Of a stretch of 64,000 nucleotides of DNA, positions 44,288 to 56,064 are shown one piece after another. Source of the DNA: Ambrosia x helenae (lineage: Eukaryota; Streptophyta; Magnoliopsida; Asterales; Asteraceae); contig CM061226.1 of NCBI GenBank assembly GCA_030844895.1, positions 103,502,687 through 103,566,686 of the forward strand, read 5' to 3'. A program made the translations under genes and the position numbers. Within the stretch, counting starts at the first letter, position 1, and the number at the start of each line of letters is the position of its first letter. Under the pieces are notes generated by a model, which saw nothing but the letters and a program-made list of their open reading frames with translations, made no database searches and was not told the origin of the DNA.

Positions 44288-47200
44288 ATGGAGTCTTTTA
44301 TCAAGGAGTTTGAGCATCTTAAAATCCCACTTGAAGAGATAAAATCAGCCACCAGCAACTTTGATGAAACCAAAGTCATCGGACGTGGTGGTTTCGGGCT
44401 GGTGTATAGAGGAGAACCCTTTCACTTTAAGGGGCGTGACATGGTTGCTATTAAGCGCTTGGATCGTAAGTCTTTGCAAGGAGACCCTGAGTTCTGGGAT
44501 GAGATCACTGTACTTAACCGTCACGCGCATGAAAAGCTCATCGCGCTTCTGGGATTTTGCATCGAGGGTGATGAAATGATCCTTGTTTACGAGTATGCAT
44601 CCAAGGGAAGCCTTGATCGCCATTTAAAGTCCCCTGGTTTTACATGGAGACAACGTCTCAAAATATGCCTTGATGCTGCAATGGGACTAAGCTACCTGCA
44701 CGATGCCAAGGGCACTAAAGAAACAATTATCCACAGTGATATAAAGAGTTCCAACATCCTACTCGACGCAGATTGGAATGCTAAAGTTTCGGACTTGGGA
44801 CTCTCAAAGACGGTACCTGCTAATTGGAAGCAGACGGGTCTTGTCATCAACCCTGCTGGAACCCCTGGGTATTGTGATCCAATGTATATCGAGACGTGCT
44901 TTCTAACGAAAGAGTCTGACGTGTACTCTTTTGGCGTGTTATTATTGGAAGTGTTATGCGGGAAATTGTGCTATGAATATAGCAATGGTCAAATTCAGAT
45001 TTTTGTGGATGTGTGGAAAGAAAGCTACAAACAAAATAAACTACAAGATATTATCTTTGATGATCTAAAGCAACAGATGGATCAAAATTCTTTGAAAACA
45101 TATTCAGACATCACATTTAAATGTCTGCATAGCTCTCGTGAAGAACGGCCAACGATGCCACATGTTGTGGAAGAACTTGAGACTGCACTTACATATCAGG
45201 AGCTTTATGAAAGAGTGAAGCTGCCAAAGGACTACACAAAGGTGCTTTTGACTGTTGCAGATTCCATGAATGGTAGATCTGAAAGTGAACTGAAGATGCT
45301 TCTCTTTAAAGGGGTCCTCATTAATAGCGGCAAAACGGTAAACCTGACACACTATCACGCCTATTTATATTTCCAATCCCCATCACTACTATCACTAAAA
45401 TCCATCCACCATAGATCCCTATTTACAAGAAAATAACTAGGTACACTAAATTGAAAAACAAAGAAACTCTTGAATTCTCCATATTTGCTCTATTCTAAAT
45501 TGAAGTGTTTAATGGACAGTGGTTTTCGCTTAATATAAATGGAGATCATTGTGAGATGATATCTATAGCAGCATGTTTAACGTCAACTGCAAATGAATTT
45601 CAGCATTTTATAAGCTCGCCCGAATATGGTTCAAGGTGATATATTGTCCTACTACCTTTTGGTTTCTCAGGTTGTGATTCACCATTCTGTAAGTATAAGG
45701 TTTTATATCATTCTGTGATGCTTCTTTATGCAGATTTGCGGTGGGCTGCTATGAACCATCTGGCGCAACAATCAAAACGCATGTCAGATCTCAATTCTTG
45801 TCGCCACAAATCACATACACCATAAACCTTGTGTTCAAAATTAAGAAGAATAAAAAACAATATATAGTCATTGAACACAAATTAGAAGGGGAGAAAACAA
45901 CATCGTATTCATTCCTCTCAGGTGAGAGAGACGATGGATGGTTGACGGCTGAATTGTATCGGTTTACTAGTGAGCAGAGAACTGTCGATCTTCAAATTAT
46001 GTTTTACACCAAGTATTGTCCAAATTTACTAGTAGAAGGCATTGAGTTTCAACCCGAAAAAGTAAGCTCACCAACACCAATTTATTCACATACAATTGTT
46101 TTTCCTGTGGTTTTTTTTATGTTTGTTTTGGGTTTGGAGTTCTAAAATATTCACGTGTGTGTGCATTTACACAAACCCAACTAAAGTTATGATTAATTTA
46201 TTTTGAGGAGAGTGCTCTATATCCTTAAAGCAATTTTAGCCACACCGTTTAATCAAATGTTGTGCATAGGGTTTCGTGGTGAATCACTTCCTATATTCAA
46301 TGAAACAACATATGTAGAGCCCCTTTGTCAATACCGAATTTTGTGGTGTTGATTAAGCAGGTTAAATGACTAAGTAACTAAATAATCATTTTCGGATACT
46401 AACATGATTTTTATCTATCTGGTTATAATAGTAACAAGTTTCGTTTGTGACACGTAGTGACTACTACGTGGGACAATAATTTTTACCAAAAATCTCGTTT
46501 CTGTATTTTATCATTTTTAAAATACATTTTTATTTTGTTATTTTGAAAATATTCCCAACAGAGTGTTCACATGCAACCAATATCACACAAAGAGACATAT
46601 TGGAAACAAAAATTGCCGGCAGATTGTGAAGACATAATCAAGTGGTCAAAAGACATTGTGCGATGGGAAACCATGAAGGATCTGTACTATATTTTTTGCA
46701 GGGGGTTTCTAATCAATTATGGTGAAGAGGTAAACTTGATTAGAACAACATTGTTAAAGATATATTGCAGGTTCACTTAAATCTTGTATGTACTTGTTGT
46801 AGAACCTATGTACCTTGGTTCTATTTGTTCAAGGGGAAACAACTCATGATTCTAAAACAAGCACTTACATATTTATTGATTTACAGTGGTTTTCTCTAGA
46901 CAAGGATGGGAAGAAATGTCTTACGTTGTCAGCAAGAGCAGCTTTGCAAGAAGACAAATGGAATTGGATGTCTCTGTCCGAAACAAGGTTATCTTCTTAT
47001 TTCTCCGCCTCTTTTCTTGTATACATGTGTACATTTTGCAAAGTGCTTGTCATACATATTTTTTTTTGTTGAACGGCTAACTAAATATCACCTGAACTGT
47101 CAGTGAATTAGTACTGGACAAATGGTTGCCCACTGGGCAACCCAAGTCCACCAAGCCACCAATTCGGGGAAAATCCGCCGACCGATGGCCCACTACGGTA

Positions 47201-50200
47201 AAACCCCTTTGGATCGAATTCAAACTTGAGATCAAATGGCCTCAAGCTCCTATCTTCATTTCCCCATGCCACTCCACCAAATGGTGAGTGATGCTTGTCA
47301 GTTGTCATACATGATACACCATGTGGTAATATATCTTAGTAGCATACACATATTATTGAGAGCTTGTTTAAAAAGGTCTTTAATGGTATTACGCATCCAG
47401 TAAATTACGCAGCATATGTTGGTTAGCAAAACCATGTTGATCTCGAAAACTTGGTACTCATTTGCTAAATCAAATGGCTTGTGTGTTTGAAGTTCAAACA
47501 CCAACTATGCATCTGATTCATATTATTGTTTCTCGTTTTTAACATGGCATGAGGAGCACACTGTGGAAACATGCCACATACCCCAAAAAATCCACTCGAG
47601 TTTAAAATTAGTCCTCATATGAAGTTGGCATGTCATCGTGTAATAAATGAGCATGTGACACATATATGAGACAAATTCTACCACATTGAATGTTGAAGAG
47701 TAATTCAAAAGTTCCCTCCTAACTGCATGGGATCATGCACGTGCCTAGTATGAGTTGTTTTTTGAAGTTTTCAATAAAGCCGTTTATGGCTGTTGTGGTT
47801 TGTCCTGGTTTTCAGGCTTTAGCTGATTTATAGCTTTTAGCAGTTGTAGTCTTTATTATAAATAGGGGTCTAGTATTTGCTTTCATGTTATGTACTCTCA
47901 ATTATTCAGAAGTAATAAAGCAATCTGTGTTAGCTTCCTTTTTGAGTGTTCATCTTATTTTGTGAGAGAGTTTGAGTGATATTGCCAACACGTGGTATCA
48001 GAGCCACTGTGTTAAGATCTGTGATGGCTCTAACTGGAAATCCAAACAATTCAAATGTGACTCCAATTCCTGTATTTAAAGGTGATGGCTACGAGCACTG
48101 GGCAGTTCGAATGAGAACCATTTTGAAGTCCAAGGATCTGTGGGAACTAGTTAATCTAGGGATCACAGATCATGGAGAAGATCTTGCTGAAAGAAGGAAA
48201 GAAATGAAAAGAGATGCTCAAGCCTTGGCAGTAATCCAACAAGGTGTTCATGACAACTTGTTTTCCAGGATTGCTGCAGCAGATACCTCTCAAGAAGCAT
48301 GGGATATCCTGCGAATGGAGTTCCAGGGTGATTCTCAAGTGCAGTCAGTTAAGCTGCAAGGCCTAAGAAGGGAATTCGAGAATCTGGTTATGAAAGAAAA
48401 TGAGGCTGTTGGTGACTATTTCTCAAGAGTAATGAGTATAGTCAGTCAACAACGCTCATTTGGAGAAGATGTACCAGATAAAAAAGTTGTAGAGAAGATA
48501 TTAAGAAGCCTTACTGCTAAGTTTGACTATGTGGTACCGTCCATAGAAGTAGCATATGATTTGACTACTCTTTCTCCTGTGAAACTGATGGGCTCATTGC
48601 AGTCACAGGAGGAAAGGTTGAACAGTCGTACAGGAGAAACAAAGGCTGGAGAGATAAGAATGGTTGATAAGGAGAAGTCTGATGAACAAGCCCTTCAGGC
48701 TTATCAACCCAACAGAAGGCTATCTTATGATCAAAGTCCTAGAGGAAGAGGCCGTGGGAATTATAGAGGAAAAGGGAGAGGAAGATCAAGTGATGAAAGG
48801 AACAAGGGACCTCAATGTTACCTTTGCAATAGATATGGTCATGTAAAGAGAGAATGCTGGTTTAATGAAGAAGGACAGGCTCGTGTTGCAGCAAATCCTG
48901 ATGAAGAAAATGAAGAAAATGATGATACCCCATACCTGTTCATGGCCTTGTGTACAGGTGAACATGAAAATCCTAGTCTTTGGTTTATTGATTCAGGTTG
49001 TTCTAATCATATGACTAGTGTAAAGACTAGTTTTGTGAACCTGGATGAAACATTTAAGCTTGGTGTAAAGCTAGGTGACAAGAAGAACTTGGCTGTTGAA
49101 GGTAAGGGTACAATTAAAATTAAGATGTCTAATGGCTCTTTTAAGTTTTTGGATGATGTTTACTATGCTCCTAATCTGGAGTATAATCTAATGAGTGTTG
49201 GGCAGCTTATGAGGAAAGGGTATTCACTTTTGTTTGATAACAATGCATGTTCAATTGTTCACAAAGAAACACAAACAGAACTGATGAAAGTACACTTGGC
49301 AGCTAATAACATGTTCCCTCTTGATGCCACTAAAGTCAAAACTAGTAGTGGATCAAAAGGGCATGAGGAAACCAAACTCTGGCACTGCAGGTTTGGACAT
49401 CTTAATGCACAAGCCCTACAACAACTTCATAGTAAACATATGGTGACTGGATTACCTCAGATGAAAGAAGTTGGTCAATGTGAAGGTTGTGTGTTGGGAA
49501 AGATGCACAAGTCACCATTCCAGTCAAGTAACAGAAGAACAACTCAAGTACTAGAGCTAGTGCACACTGATGTGTGTGGCCCCATGCCAACTAGAAGTCT
49601 TGGAGGTAACAGGTACTTTGTACTCTTTATTGATGATTATAGCAGAATGACATGGGTGTATTTTATTAAAAAAAAAGTCAGAAGTGTTTAGTAAATTCAA
49701 GATCTTTAAAGCACTTGTTGAAAAGCAAAGTGAAAAGTTTATTAAAACCTTGAGAAGTGATAGGGGAGGTGAGTATTTGTCTCATGAATTTCAGTCTTTC
49801 TGTGAACTTCATGGTATCAAGAGACAACTTACCACTCCTTACACTCCTGAGTTGAATGGAGTAAGTGAGAGAAAGTACAGATCTGTAGTAGAAAGAGCTC
49901 AATGCATGCTTCAAGCCAAAGGCATGCCTAGTTACTTTTGGGCAGAAGCTGTTTCTACTGCAGTCCACATTTTAAATATCTCTCCTACAAAGATTTTAGA
50001 TGAAAAGACTCCATTACACATGTGGACTGGTAAGAAACCTGATGTTGAAGACTTAAGGGTATTTGGTAGTATTGCTTATGGGCTCAAACCAGGTCAGTTG
50101 AAGCACAAATTTGAGCCTACTGCTGCAAAGTGCATTCTGATTGGATCATCATACCCATCACCTGGGTATAGATTGTATAATCCAATGACCAAACAAATTA

Positions 50201-53016
50201 CTAGTAGAAGGGATATCAAATGTTTTGAAGATATGGCATGGGATTGGTCCAAGGTGATGAATGAAGAAAATAAACATTTATGGGACCTGAGTGTGTTTGA
50301 TGATTTATTGGATATGTCAAATGATGATAGTGGCTCGGATGCTCCTGTTCAAACTGAAGCAACATCATCACATCCAGGTGGTACTTCTACAACCCAAGAT
50401 AACAGTTCAAGCTCAACTCCTGTAAATGATGAAGCAGGAGTGACAGTTGATGCAGCCTCTTCTCTGATAAAAACTAAATCTCTGAGTGAAGTGTATCAGC
50501 AGACTACTCCAATGGAAGATTATATGGTATGTGAATTTGCCCTTAATATTAGTGATCCTATGTTCTTTGAAGATGCAGTTCACAGGGAGGAATGGAGGCT
50601 GGCTATGACTGAAGAAATTAAGTCTATTGAGAAAAATGGAACATGGCAATTGGTTGATGATCCTGGAAATAAAAATATAATTGGTCTGAAGTGGCTGTAC
50701 AAGACTAAGTTGGGTCCTCAAGGTGAGATTCTAAAATACAAGGCCAGACTTGTGGCAAAAAGGGTACTCTCAGAGAAAAGGTGTGGATTTCCAGGATACT
50801 TTTGCCCCAGTAGCCAGGTTTAAGAGAATTAGAACAGAATTAGTTGTTGCTGCTGCTCAAGGATGGTGGATTTATCAGCTGGATGTGAAGTCTGCCTTCT
50901 TAAATGGCACACTTGAAGAAGACATTTATGTAGAGCAGCCTCAAGGGTTTGAAGTGCAGGGGCATGAAACCAAGGTGTACAAGTTGAAGAAGGCCTTGTA
51001 TGGGCTTAAACAGGCTCCTAGAGCCTGGTATGCAAGAATAGATGCATTCTTTATTGATCATGGCTTTATCAGAAGTTACAGTGAGCCCACATTGTATGTC
51101 AAGAAGGTAGAAGGCAAAGGTATGATGTATGTGTGCCTATATGTTGATGATATAATCTATTCTGGTCCCAACAAGAATCTGTTGATTGAATTCAAGCATA
51201 GTATGATGCAAGAATTTGAGATGACAGACCTAGGGTTGCTTAAGTTCTTCTTAGGACTTGAAGTTTATCAGGATGCTCACAGGATCTTTATTAGTCAAAG
51301 TAAGTATGCTGAGGAGTTACTTGAAAGATTTGGGATGCTTGGCTGCAAGAATGAAATTACACCAATGAACACAAATGAAAAACACAGGAAAGATGATGGA
51401 AGTGAGCCAACAAATGAAGTGATTTACAGAAGTCTCAAAGGTGGTTTGATGTATCTTCAGCATACTAGACCAGATATAAGCTTTGCAGTAAATGTTCTTT
51501 CAAGATTCATGCAAGTTCCTTCGAAGAACCATTTTGGTGCAGCCAAAAGAATCCTGAAGTATGTTGCAGGCACTTTAAGATATGGGTTAAGTTACAAAAG
51601 AAATCAAGAAGTCAAACTATTTGGGTACACTGACAGTGACTGGGCAGGTTGCTTAGATGACAAGAAAAGTGTTACAACATATGCTTTTACAGTTGGAAGT
51701 GGTTTAATCTCATGGTGCACCAAGAAACAGAATTCTATTGCTTTGAGCAGCACTGAAGCAGAGTATATTTCAGCAACTAGTGCAACATGTCAGGCTGTAT
51801 GGTTGAGGAGGATTCTGGAGGATCTTAATGTTGTTCAGGATGAAGCTACAGTCATATGGTGTGACAGCAAGTCTGCAATTCATTTGTCTAAAAATCCAGT
51901 TCTTGATGGGAAGACAAAGCACATTGAACTAAAGCATCATTTCATTAGAGACATGGTGAGTCAAAAGAAGGTTAGTCTGGAGTTTTGTGGAACTGAAGAG
52001 CAGGTAGCAGATGTTCTTACAAAGGCTGTGAGCAAGGAGAAGTTTGTCAAGTTCAGAAGGATGATGGGAATGAGGGACTTTGAATTAAGGGAGGGTGTTG
52101 AAGAGTAATTCAAAAGTTCCCTCCTAACTGCATGGGATCATGCACGTGCCTAGTATGAGTTGTTTTTTGAAGTTTTCAATACAGCCGTTTATGGTTGTTG
52201 TGGTTTGTCCTGGTTTTCAGGCTTTAGCTTATTTATAGCTTTTAGCAGTTGTAGTCTTTATTATAAATAGGGGTCTAGTATTTGCTTTCATGTTATGTAC
52301 TCTCAATTATTCAGAAGTAATAAAGCAATCTGTGTTAGCTTCCTTTTTGAGTGTTCATCTTATTTTGTGAGAGAGTTTGAGTGATATTGCCAACATTGAA
52401 CACTTGCCTATAAAATCTTCTTAGGTATATAATACACTAGTTTTTATCCCGGGAGCGTCTCGGGTTAAAATATTTAATATGACATAATAAAATATCTAAT
52501 ATGACAACATAATTAATGACTTGTCAATATATTATTGAAATATCGAACGCATTTGTTTAAGAGTTATGTGATGCGTTAAAAAATTCATGGGTATATGATC
52601 GGGTATGTAGTTCGGGTATTACCCACAATTTTTTTAAACTAATCCCAAACCTGACACAATACCTGTCGGGTTACAAAAAATAGTCGCTTTTTTCTCCGTT
52701 TTTTATATAGCACTATGGTACTCGTTGGAAAGATAATAAAACGCTCGTTAATTTGGTGTAATTTTTTTCTTTAAAAATCTCGTATATAAAAGATATTAAC
52801 GTCTAAAAGTTATGGGAGAAAACATGAGAGAAAAAATAATAAAGGTTTAATATTGATATTTAGTAGATTAGGTATTTAATAGATTAGGTTAAACTATATT
52901 TAAACCATATTTATTCTTTTTTTTTAATTGGTCTAGAGTTGCCACATCACATCCTATGTGACATCTCTTAAATAAGAGATTGCATAAGAGTATGACATGT
53001 AGGATTAATCCCTTTG

Positions 53017-53049
<33 letters not shown>

Positions 53050-53458
53050 TTTAGGATCCTGTACAAAGTACATTTTTCGTGAGAAGTGTGAGAAGGACTA
53101 AGAATTGACATGTAGGCATCATGTTTTGGATTTAGGAATGATGTTTTAGGTTGTTTTAACTTGAAAAACACCAAACACGACAATCTAAAACACAATACAA
53201 TGTATTATAGTCATTAAATTTAAAAAATAGCTAAAACACACTACTTAACGCTTAAAACACACTGCTAATGTTCTTAGCATGGTGTTTTAAGTTTTAAACC
53301 TAAAATACATTGTTTTCGGTTTTTAATTGTTATGTTTGGTGTTTTTATAGGCAAAACAATCCATAACATCACGACTAAATTCAAAAAATGATGCCTAAGT
53401 ATCAATTTTTAATACTTCTCACACTTCTCACAAAAAAACCACTTTGTACACGATCTTG

Positions 53459-53527
<69 letters not shown>

Positions 53528-54012
53528 GCTGTCCAATTCTAACATCTTATTAAACAATGTCTTTTCACAGATTTGAAGAAGTGGCTGATTGTTGTAATCT
53601 TCAGAAATTTGGTATTTTTTGCAAATTCAGATCCAAATTGCTGTCACCTCAAACAACATACGGAACTTACCTTGTCTACAAATTACCAGAAGGCTACAAA
53701 GATGTTAAGCCGCCTCCTGTGCAAGTTGTTGATAATGATTCACATTCGAAGGAAGTTCACAATATTTTTTTACGAACTCCTCAAAACCCAGTTATTAGTT
53801 GTAATGGTAAGAATAAAACCTTCAACCCAACGTATAGACCCAAACTAAAAGGCCTTCCAAAACAGCGGAGCGATGGTTGGATAGAAGTACAGGTACATGA
53901 ATTTCAAACACGTGATACCATCAAAATGACTTCCACGCGTCTTAAGTTCTCCAGTTATGACATGGGGCTTAAAGGAATTACTGTGCAATGCCTTGAGTAT
54001 AGACCCATTTAG
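44288..54012 (+). CDS. Receptor-like cytoplasmic kinase with two C-terminal PP2 domains
   Basis: Six exons join in frame with GT-AG introns: 44288-45337, 45520-45635, 45734-46061, 46562-46729, 46887-46987, 53571-54012; 734 aa. No signal peptide or membrane segment. The kinase (about 20-305) has GRGGFGLVY, Lys56 in VAIK, Asp151 and Asn156, and Asp169. Three motifs deviate: HRD is HSD, DFG is DLG, and the Glu of the DPEY-type APE region is Met (GTPGYCDPMY). Two PP2 (phloem protein 2, lectin-like) repeats follow, each opening with WFSL: SRFAV, LSPQITYTINLVFKI and GWLTAELYRF; then RFEEVADCC, LSPQTTYGTYLVYKL, SDGWIEVQVHEF and the end CLEYRPI. Kinase-PP2 fusions are known in plants and suggest a defence or phloem signalling role; that role is inference. 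Intron 5 (6,583 bp) hosts a Copia element and a Helitron. An open frame reads 32 codons past exon 1 into intron 1 and should not be taken as the C-terminus. Confidence 0.9.
46988..47690. other. Intron 5 sequence upstream of the Copia element
   Basis: Non-coding; contains a GC-richer patch (47125-47290) with no recognised identity. Confidence 0.5.
47691..47990 (+). repeat. Copia 5' LTR
   Basis: Starts TGTTGAAGAG, ends GCCAACA. Contains a TATAAATAGGGG box (about 47858-47869) that is the likely promoter, and an AATAAA-type signal downstream. Confidence 0.93.
47993..48004 (+). other. Copia primer-binding site
   Basis: TGGTATCAGAGC, complementary to the initiator tRNA-Met 3' end, 2 nt after the 5' LTR. 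Confidence 0.9.
48024..52108 (+). pseudogene. Copia gag-pol with two single-base frameshifts
   Basis: From the ATG at 48024 (starting MALTGNP): gag (about 48090-48700), CCHC zinc knuckle CYLCNRYGHVKREC (about 48815-48856), protease FIDSGCSNHM (about 48983), pre-integrase WHCRFGHL...CEGCVLGK (about 49381-49500), integrase from HTDVCGPM with DDYSR and DRGGEY (49560-49800), reverse transcriptase with YVDDIIY (about 51141), and RNase H with DSDWAG and SSTEAEYIS (51630-51770). The frame breaks at about 49670 in an A9 run and again at about 50757 in an A5 run; each looks like one extra A. All domains are otherwise intact. The upstream ATG at 47976 lies in the LTR and is not preferred. Confidence 0.9.
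52083..52095 (+). other. Copia polypurine tract
   Basis: AATTAAGGGAGGG lies immediately before the 3' LTR and also encodes the last codons of the polyprotein region. Confidence 0.75.
52096..52395 (+). repeat. Copia 3' LTR
   Basis: 300 bp, same ends as the 5' LTR; differences seen are AAAGCC/ACAGCC, GGCTGTT/GGTTGTT and GCTGATT/GCTTATT. Confidence 0.93.
53048..53462. mobile_element. MULE-type MITE, 415 bp (copy 2)
   Basis: The same element as 24710-25124: GGATCCTGTACAAAGTAC at one end and CACTTTGTACACGATC type at the other, only a few substitutions apart. It is inserted in TA repeats, so its duplication cannot be read. Confidence 0.8.
53463..53510. repeat. (TA)n microsatellite
   Basis: A pure TA run about 60 bp before the acceptor of the kinase-PP2 last exon. 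Confidence 0.95.
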
Positions 54013-54436
54013 ATATATGATTGGGAATGAACCCATCATGATAAGTTCGTTTTTATCTTCCTTGTCTCTAAAATTTCCAAACGCAATGAACAAGCGTGTG
54101 TATAAAATCATGGTAATATGGACATGTGGTATATATGTACTTCAACTCACTCTCTTGGGGTCATCTTATAATGGAACGGCCGTTTGTTAGACGTCATGGA
54201 CTCATGGCACGTTAATCTGCAGAATACTACAAAAAGTCACAAGTATTTGCGCTAAAACGGTTGCAATTTCATTGCTAAATTAAGGTCATTTGCGATCAAA
54301 TTGTCAGTAGGGGTTTTTAAGAGCGCTAGTTGTTGAATAAAGGAATTTGTCTCTTGGTTTTGTAATTTGTAAAATGGAATAATATTTATGAGTTAATGTC
54401 TAGTGTTCCATGTATTTTAAAAAATTGTCTCAAAAT
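54013..54436. other. 3' flank of the kinase-PP2 gene
   Basis: Presumed 3' UTR and downstream spacer. No other feature is recognised. Confidence 0.5.
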
Positions 54437-54449
54437 AAATCAATAAGTT

Positions 54450-54672
54450 CACCACCAATGATGTTGTAGCCTAATGGTTATAGTGGAGGTGGTGGGAATG
54501 TTTTCCTCTATGGGGTTACTATCTGAAAGGTACCTGGTTCGAGTCTCGCCATCCATCGAAAAAATATACCCAATAGGTTTGAAAGGGACCGGCGTGTGTG
54601 GAGGGATTCGAACTTGAAAAGAAATGAGTTTCAAGTTAAAGGGTTTCCACTGATCTACACCTGACAAAAAAA
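54450..54672 (+). mobile_element. tRNA-derived SINE with target duplication
   Basis: An A-box TGTAGCCTAATGGTTATAG (about 54465) and B-box GGTTCGAGTCTC (about 54536) are spaced like a Pol III promoter. The body ends in CTGAC plus an A-run. A 13-bp duplication AAATCAATAAGTT flanks it (54437-54449, 54673-54685). Confidence 0.85.
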
Positions 54673-54793
54673 AAATCAATAAGTTTTGTAGCATAACGGA
54701 AAGAAACTATTGAACGGTTTTTAACTGCGTTTAAAAATTTTAATGTGTTTGTTTACCTACTTGATAACTCTAAGTAAGCTCACATTCATACTA

Positions 54794-55132
54794 GACCATG
54801 TGTAGTGGGAGAGGTTTTAGGCGTTTTCCTCATCCAATAATGCCCCATAATGCCTTGCACACCACCCCATGGGCGTTATGGTTGGAAATTTTTGTTTGGC
54901 GTTTCCATTATAATGCCTAATCAAATGAATTGGCCACCAATCAGAACATTGGGCAATGGTAGCTAACGGCTATTATTTTTTTAATTAAATTGGATAATCA
55001 TCGCAAGGGGCATTATAGCCCTAAACACCATTTTAACTTCAAGCCCCATAATTTTCTTTGCTGACTAGAATGCCACATTTCTTACAATGCCCAAAGGAGG
55101 GCATTATGTTTACTCCCCCACTACACATGATC
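54794..55132. mobile_element. MITE with ~20-bp inverted ends
   Basis: Ends GACCATGTGTAGTGGGAGAG and the complement of GATCATGTGTAGTGGGGGAG. A 3-bp flank CTA/TTA is a possible Harbinger-type (Tourist) duplication. Non-coding. Confidence 0.65.
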
Positions 55133-55384
55133 TTAGTTACATTATTTACAATGGGTTGAGACTCTTAAGCTATTCTACAAAGTCTCCTAAACCTATGAAA
55201 TGTAAAACACCACCATAGAGTGACAATGGTCCAAGGAAAGACCAAGTGTGAAAAGTAGTCTAGAAAAAAAATAGAATATTTGCATGTTTCTCACATGCCA
55301 AGAAAAAATGCATATGCAAAGTTACATGTTATCTCCCTATTTGTTAAATGTTTGTAATCTTTTTATAGCCCATTCAAAAAAGGG

Positions 55385-55620
55385 GGAAATGTAATTGGGG
55401 AAATGGAATTAGATAATCCCAACTTTGGAGGGTTGGAAGTGAATAATTCCAACTTGAAACTTGTAAAATAACAGTCCCAATTTGCCAATGTTTTTATTTT
55501 GTTGGTCCCAAACTAACCGGGGTTAGTTTTTAACAGACCCAGTTAGTTTTCTGGCTAAAAATGTAATTTTTAAAAGATCAAGGACCATTTCTGCGATTAA
55601 TCAAACTTTTTAAACAAACC
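55385..55620. repeat. Half-element related to the MULE at 27746
   Basis: GGGGAAATGGAATTAGATAA, AATCCCAACTTTGGAGG and AACTAACCGGGGTTAGTT recall the arm of the MULE at 27746-29098. No opposite arm is found in the window, so it is truncated. Confidence 0.4.
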
Positions 55621-56060
55621 CATCTTCCCCCGACCACCCTCGTTCTCCGGCGACCACCTCTGGTGACCACCCTCCTTCTCCGGCGACCACTTTCGGCGAG
55701 CTCTTCTCCTCCGGCGACCACCTCCGGTGACCACCCTCCTTCTCCGGCGACCACTTCCGGCAAGCTCTTCTTCTCCGGCGACCAAACGACACCAACAGCC
55801 TACTACCTTCACTCCTCCGGTCTCGACCAACTCTCCGACAAACCATAAACCCACACCAACAACCTACCACCTTCACTCCTCCGGTCCCGACCAACTCTCA
55901 GACAAACCATAAACCCACCCTCGACAACCCTCTGTTCCGATAACCACCATCAATAGTCGAACACCCACCTTATCTGTCAATACACTTCCGATCACCACTC
56001 CAACTCCGATAAACAGCACCAGTCGCCTCCTCCGGCGAGTGCAAACAACCCACAACCTAT
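55621..56060. repeat. CCGGCGACCACC-type imperfect tandem tract
   Basis: Repeats of TCTCCGGCGACCACC and ACCTTCACTCCTCCGGTC generate overlapping Arg/Gly/Pro-rich ORFs on both strands. These are not genes. Confidence 0.75.
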
Positions 56061-56064
56061 TCAC

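Larger units (their letters stand above)
47691..52395 (+). mobile_element. Near-complete Ty1/copia retrotransposon
   Basis: 4,705 bp with 300-bp LTRs that differ at three positions by eye, TG...CA ends, primer-binding site, polypurine tract and a perfect 5-bp duplication TTGAA (47686-47690, 52396-52400). About 1% LTR divergence implies a young insertion. It lies in the sense orientation in intron 5 of the kinase-PP2 gene. Confidence 0.95.
52437..53512 (-). mobile_element. Non-autonomous Helitron copy 2, in intron 5
   Basis: The minus-strand 3' end has a CCCGAGACGCTCCCGGG hairpin then ATAAAAACTAG; the 5' end is in a TA-rich start (about 53512). The sequence matches copy 1 (7678-8847) with a deletion of the MITE-bearing part. 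A 415-bp MITE is inserted in its TA-rich end. Confidence 0.7.

Noticed and set aside
44288..45436. A continuous 382-aa kinase reading frame taken as the full protein
   Set aside because: The last 32 codons are intron 1 read-through; a GT donor at 45338 joins the next WFSL exon in phase.
47108..47308. Gly/Pro-rich minus ORF in intron 5
   Set aside because: No recognisable family; lies in intronic sequence of an intact gene.
55578..56064. Arg/Gly- and Pro-rich ORFs on both strands
   Set aside because: All come from one CCGGCGACCACC-type tandem tract and have no conserved domain.
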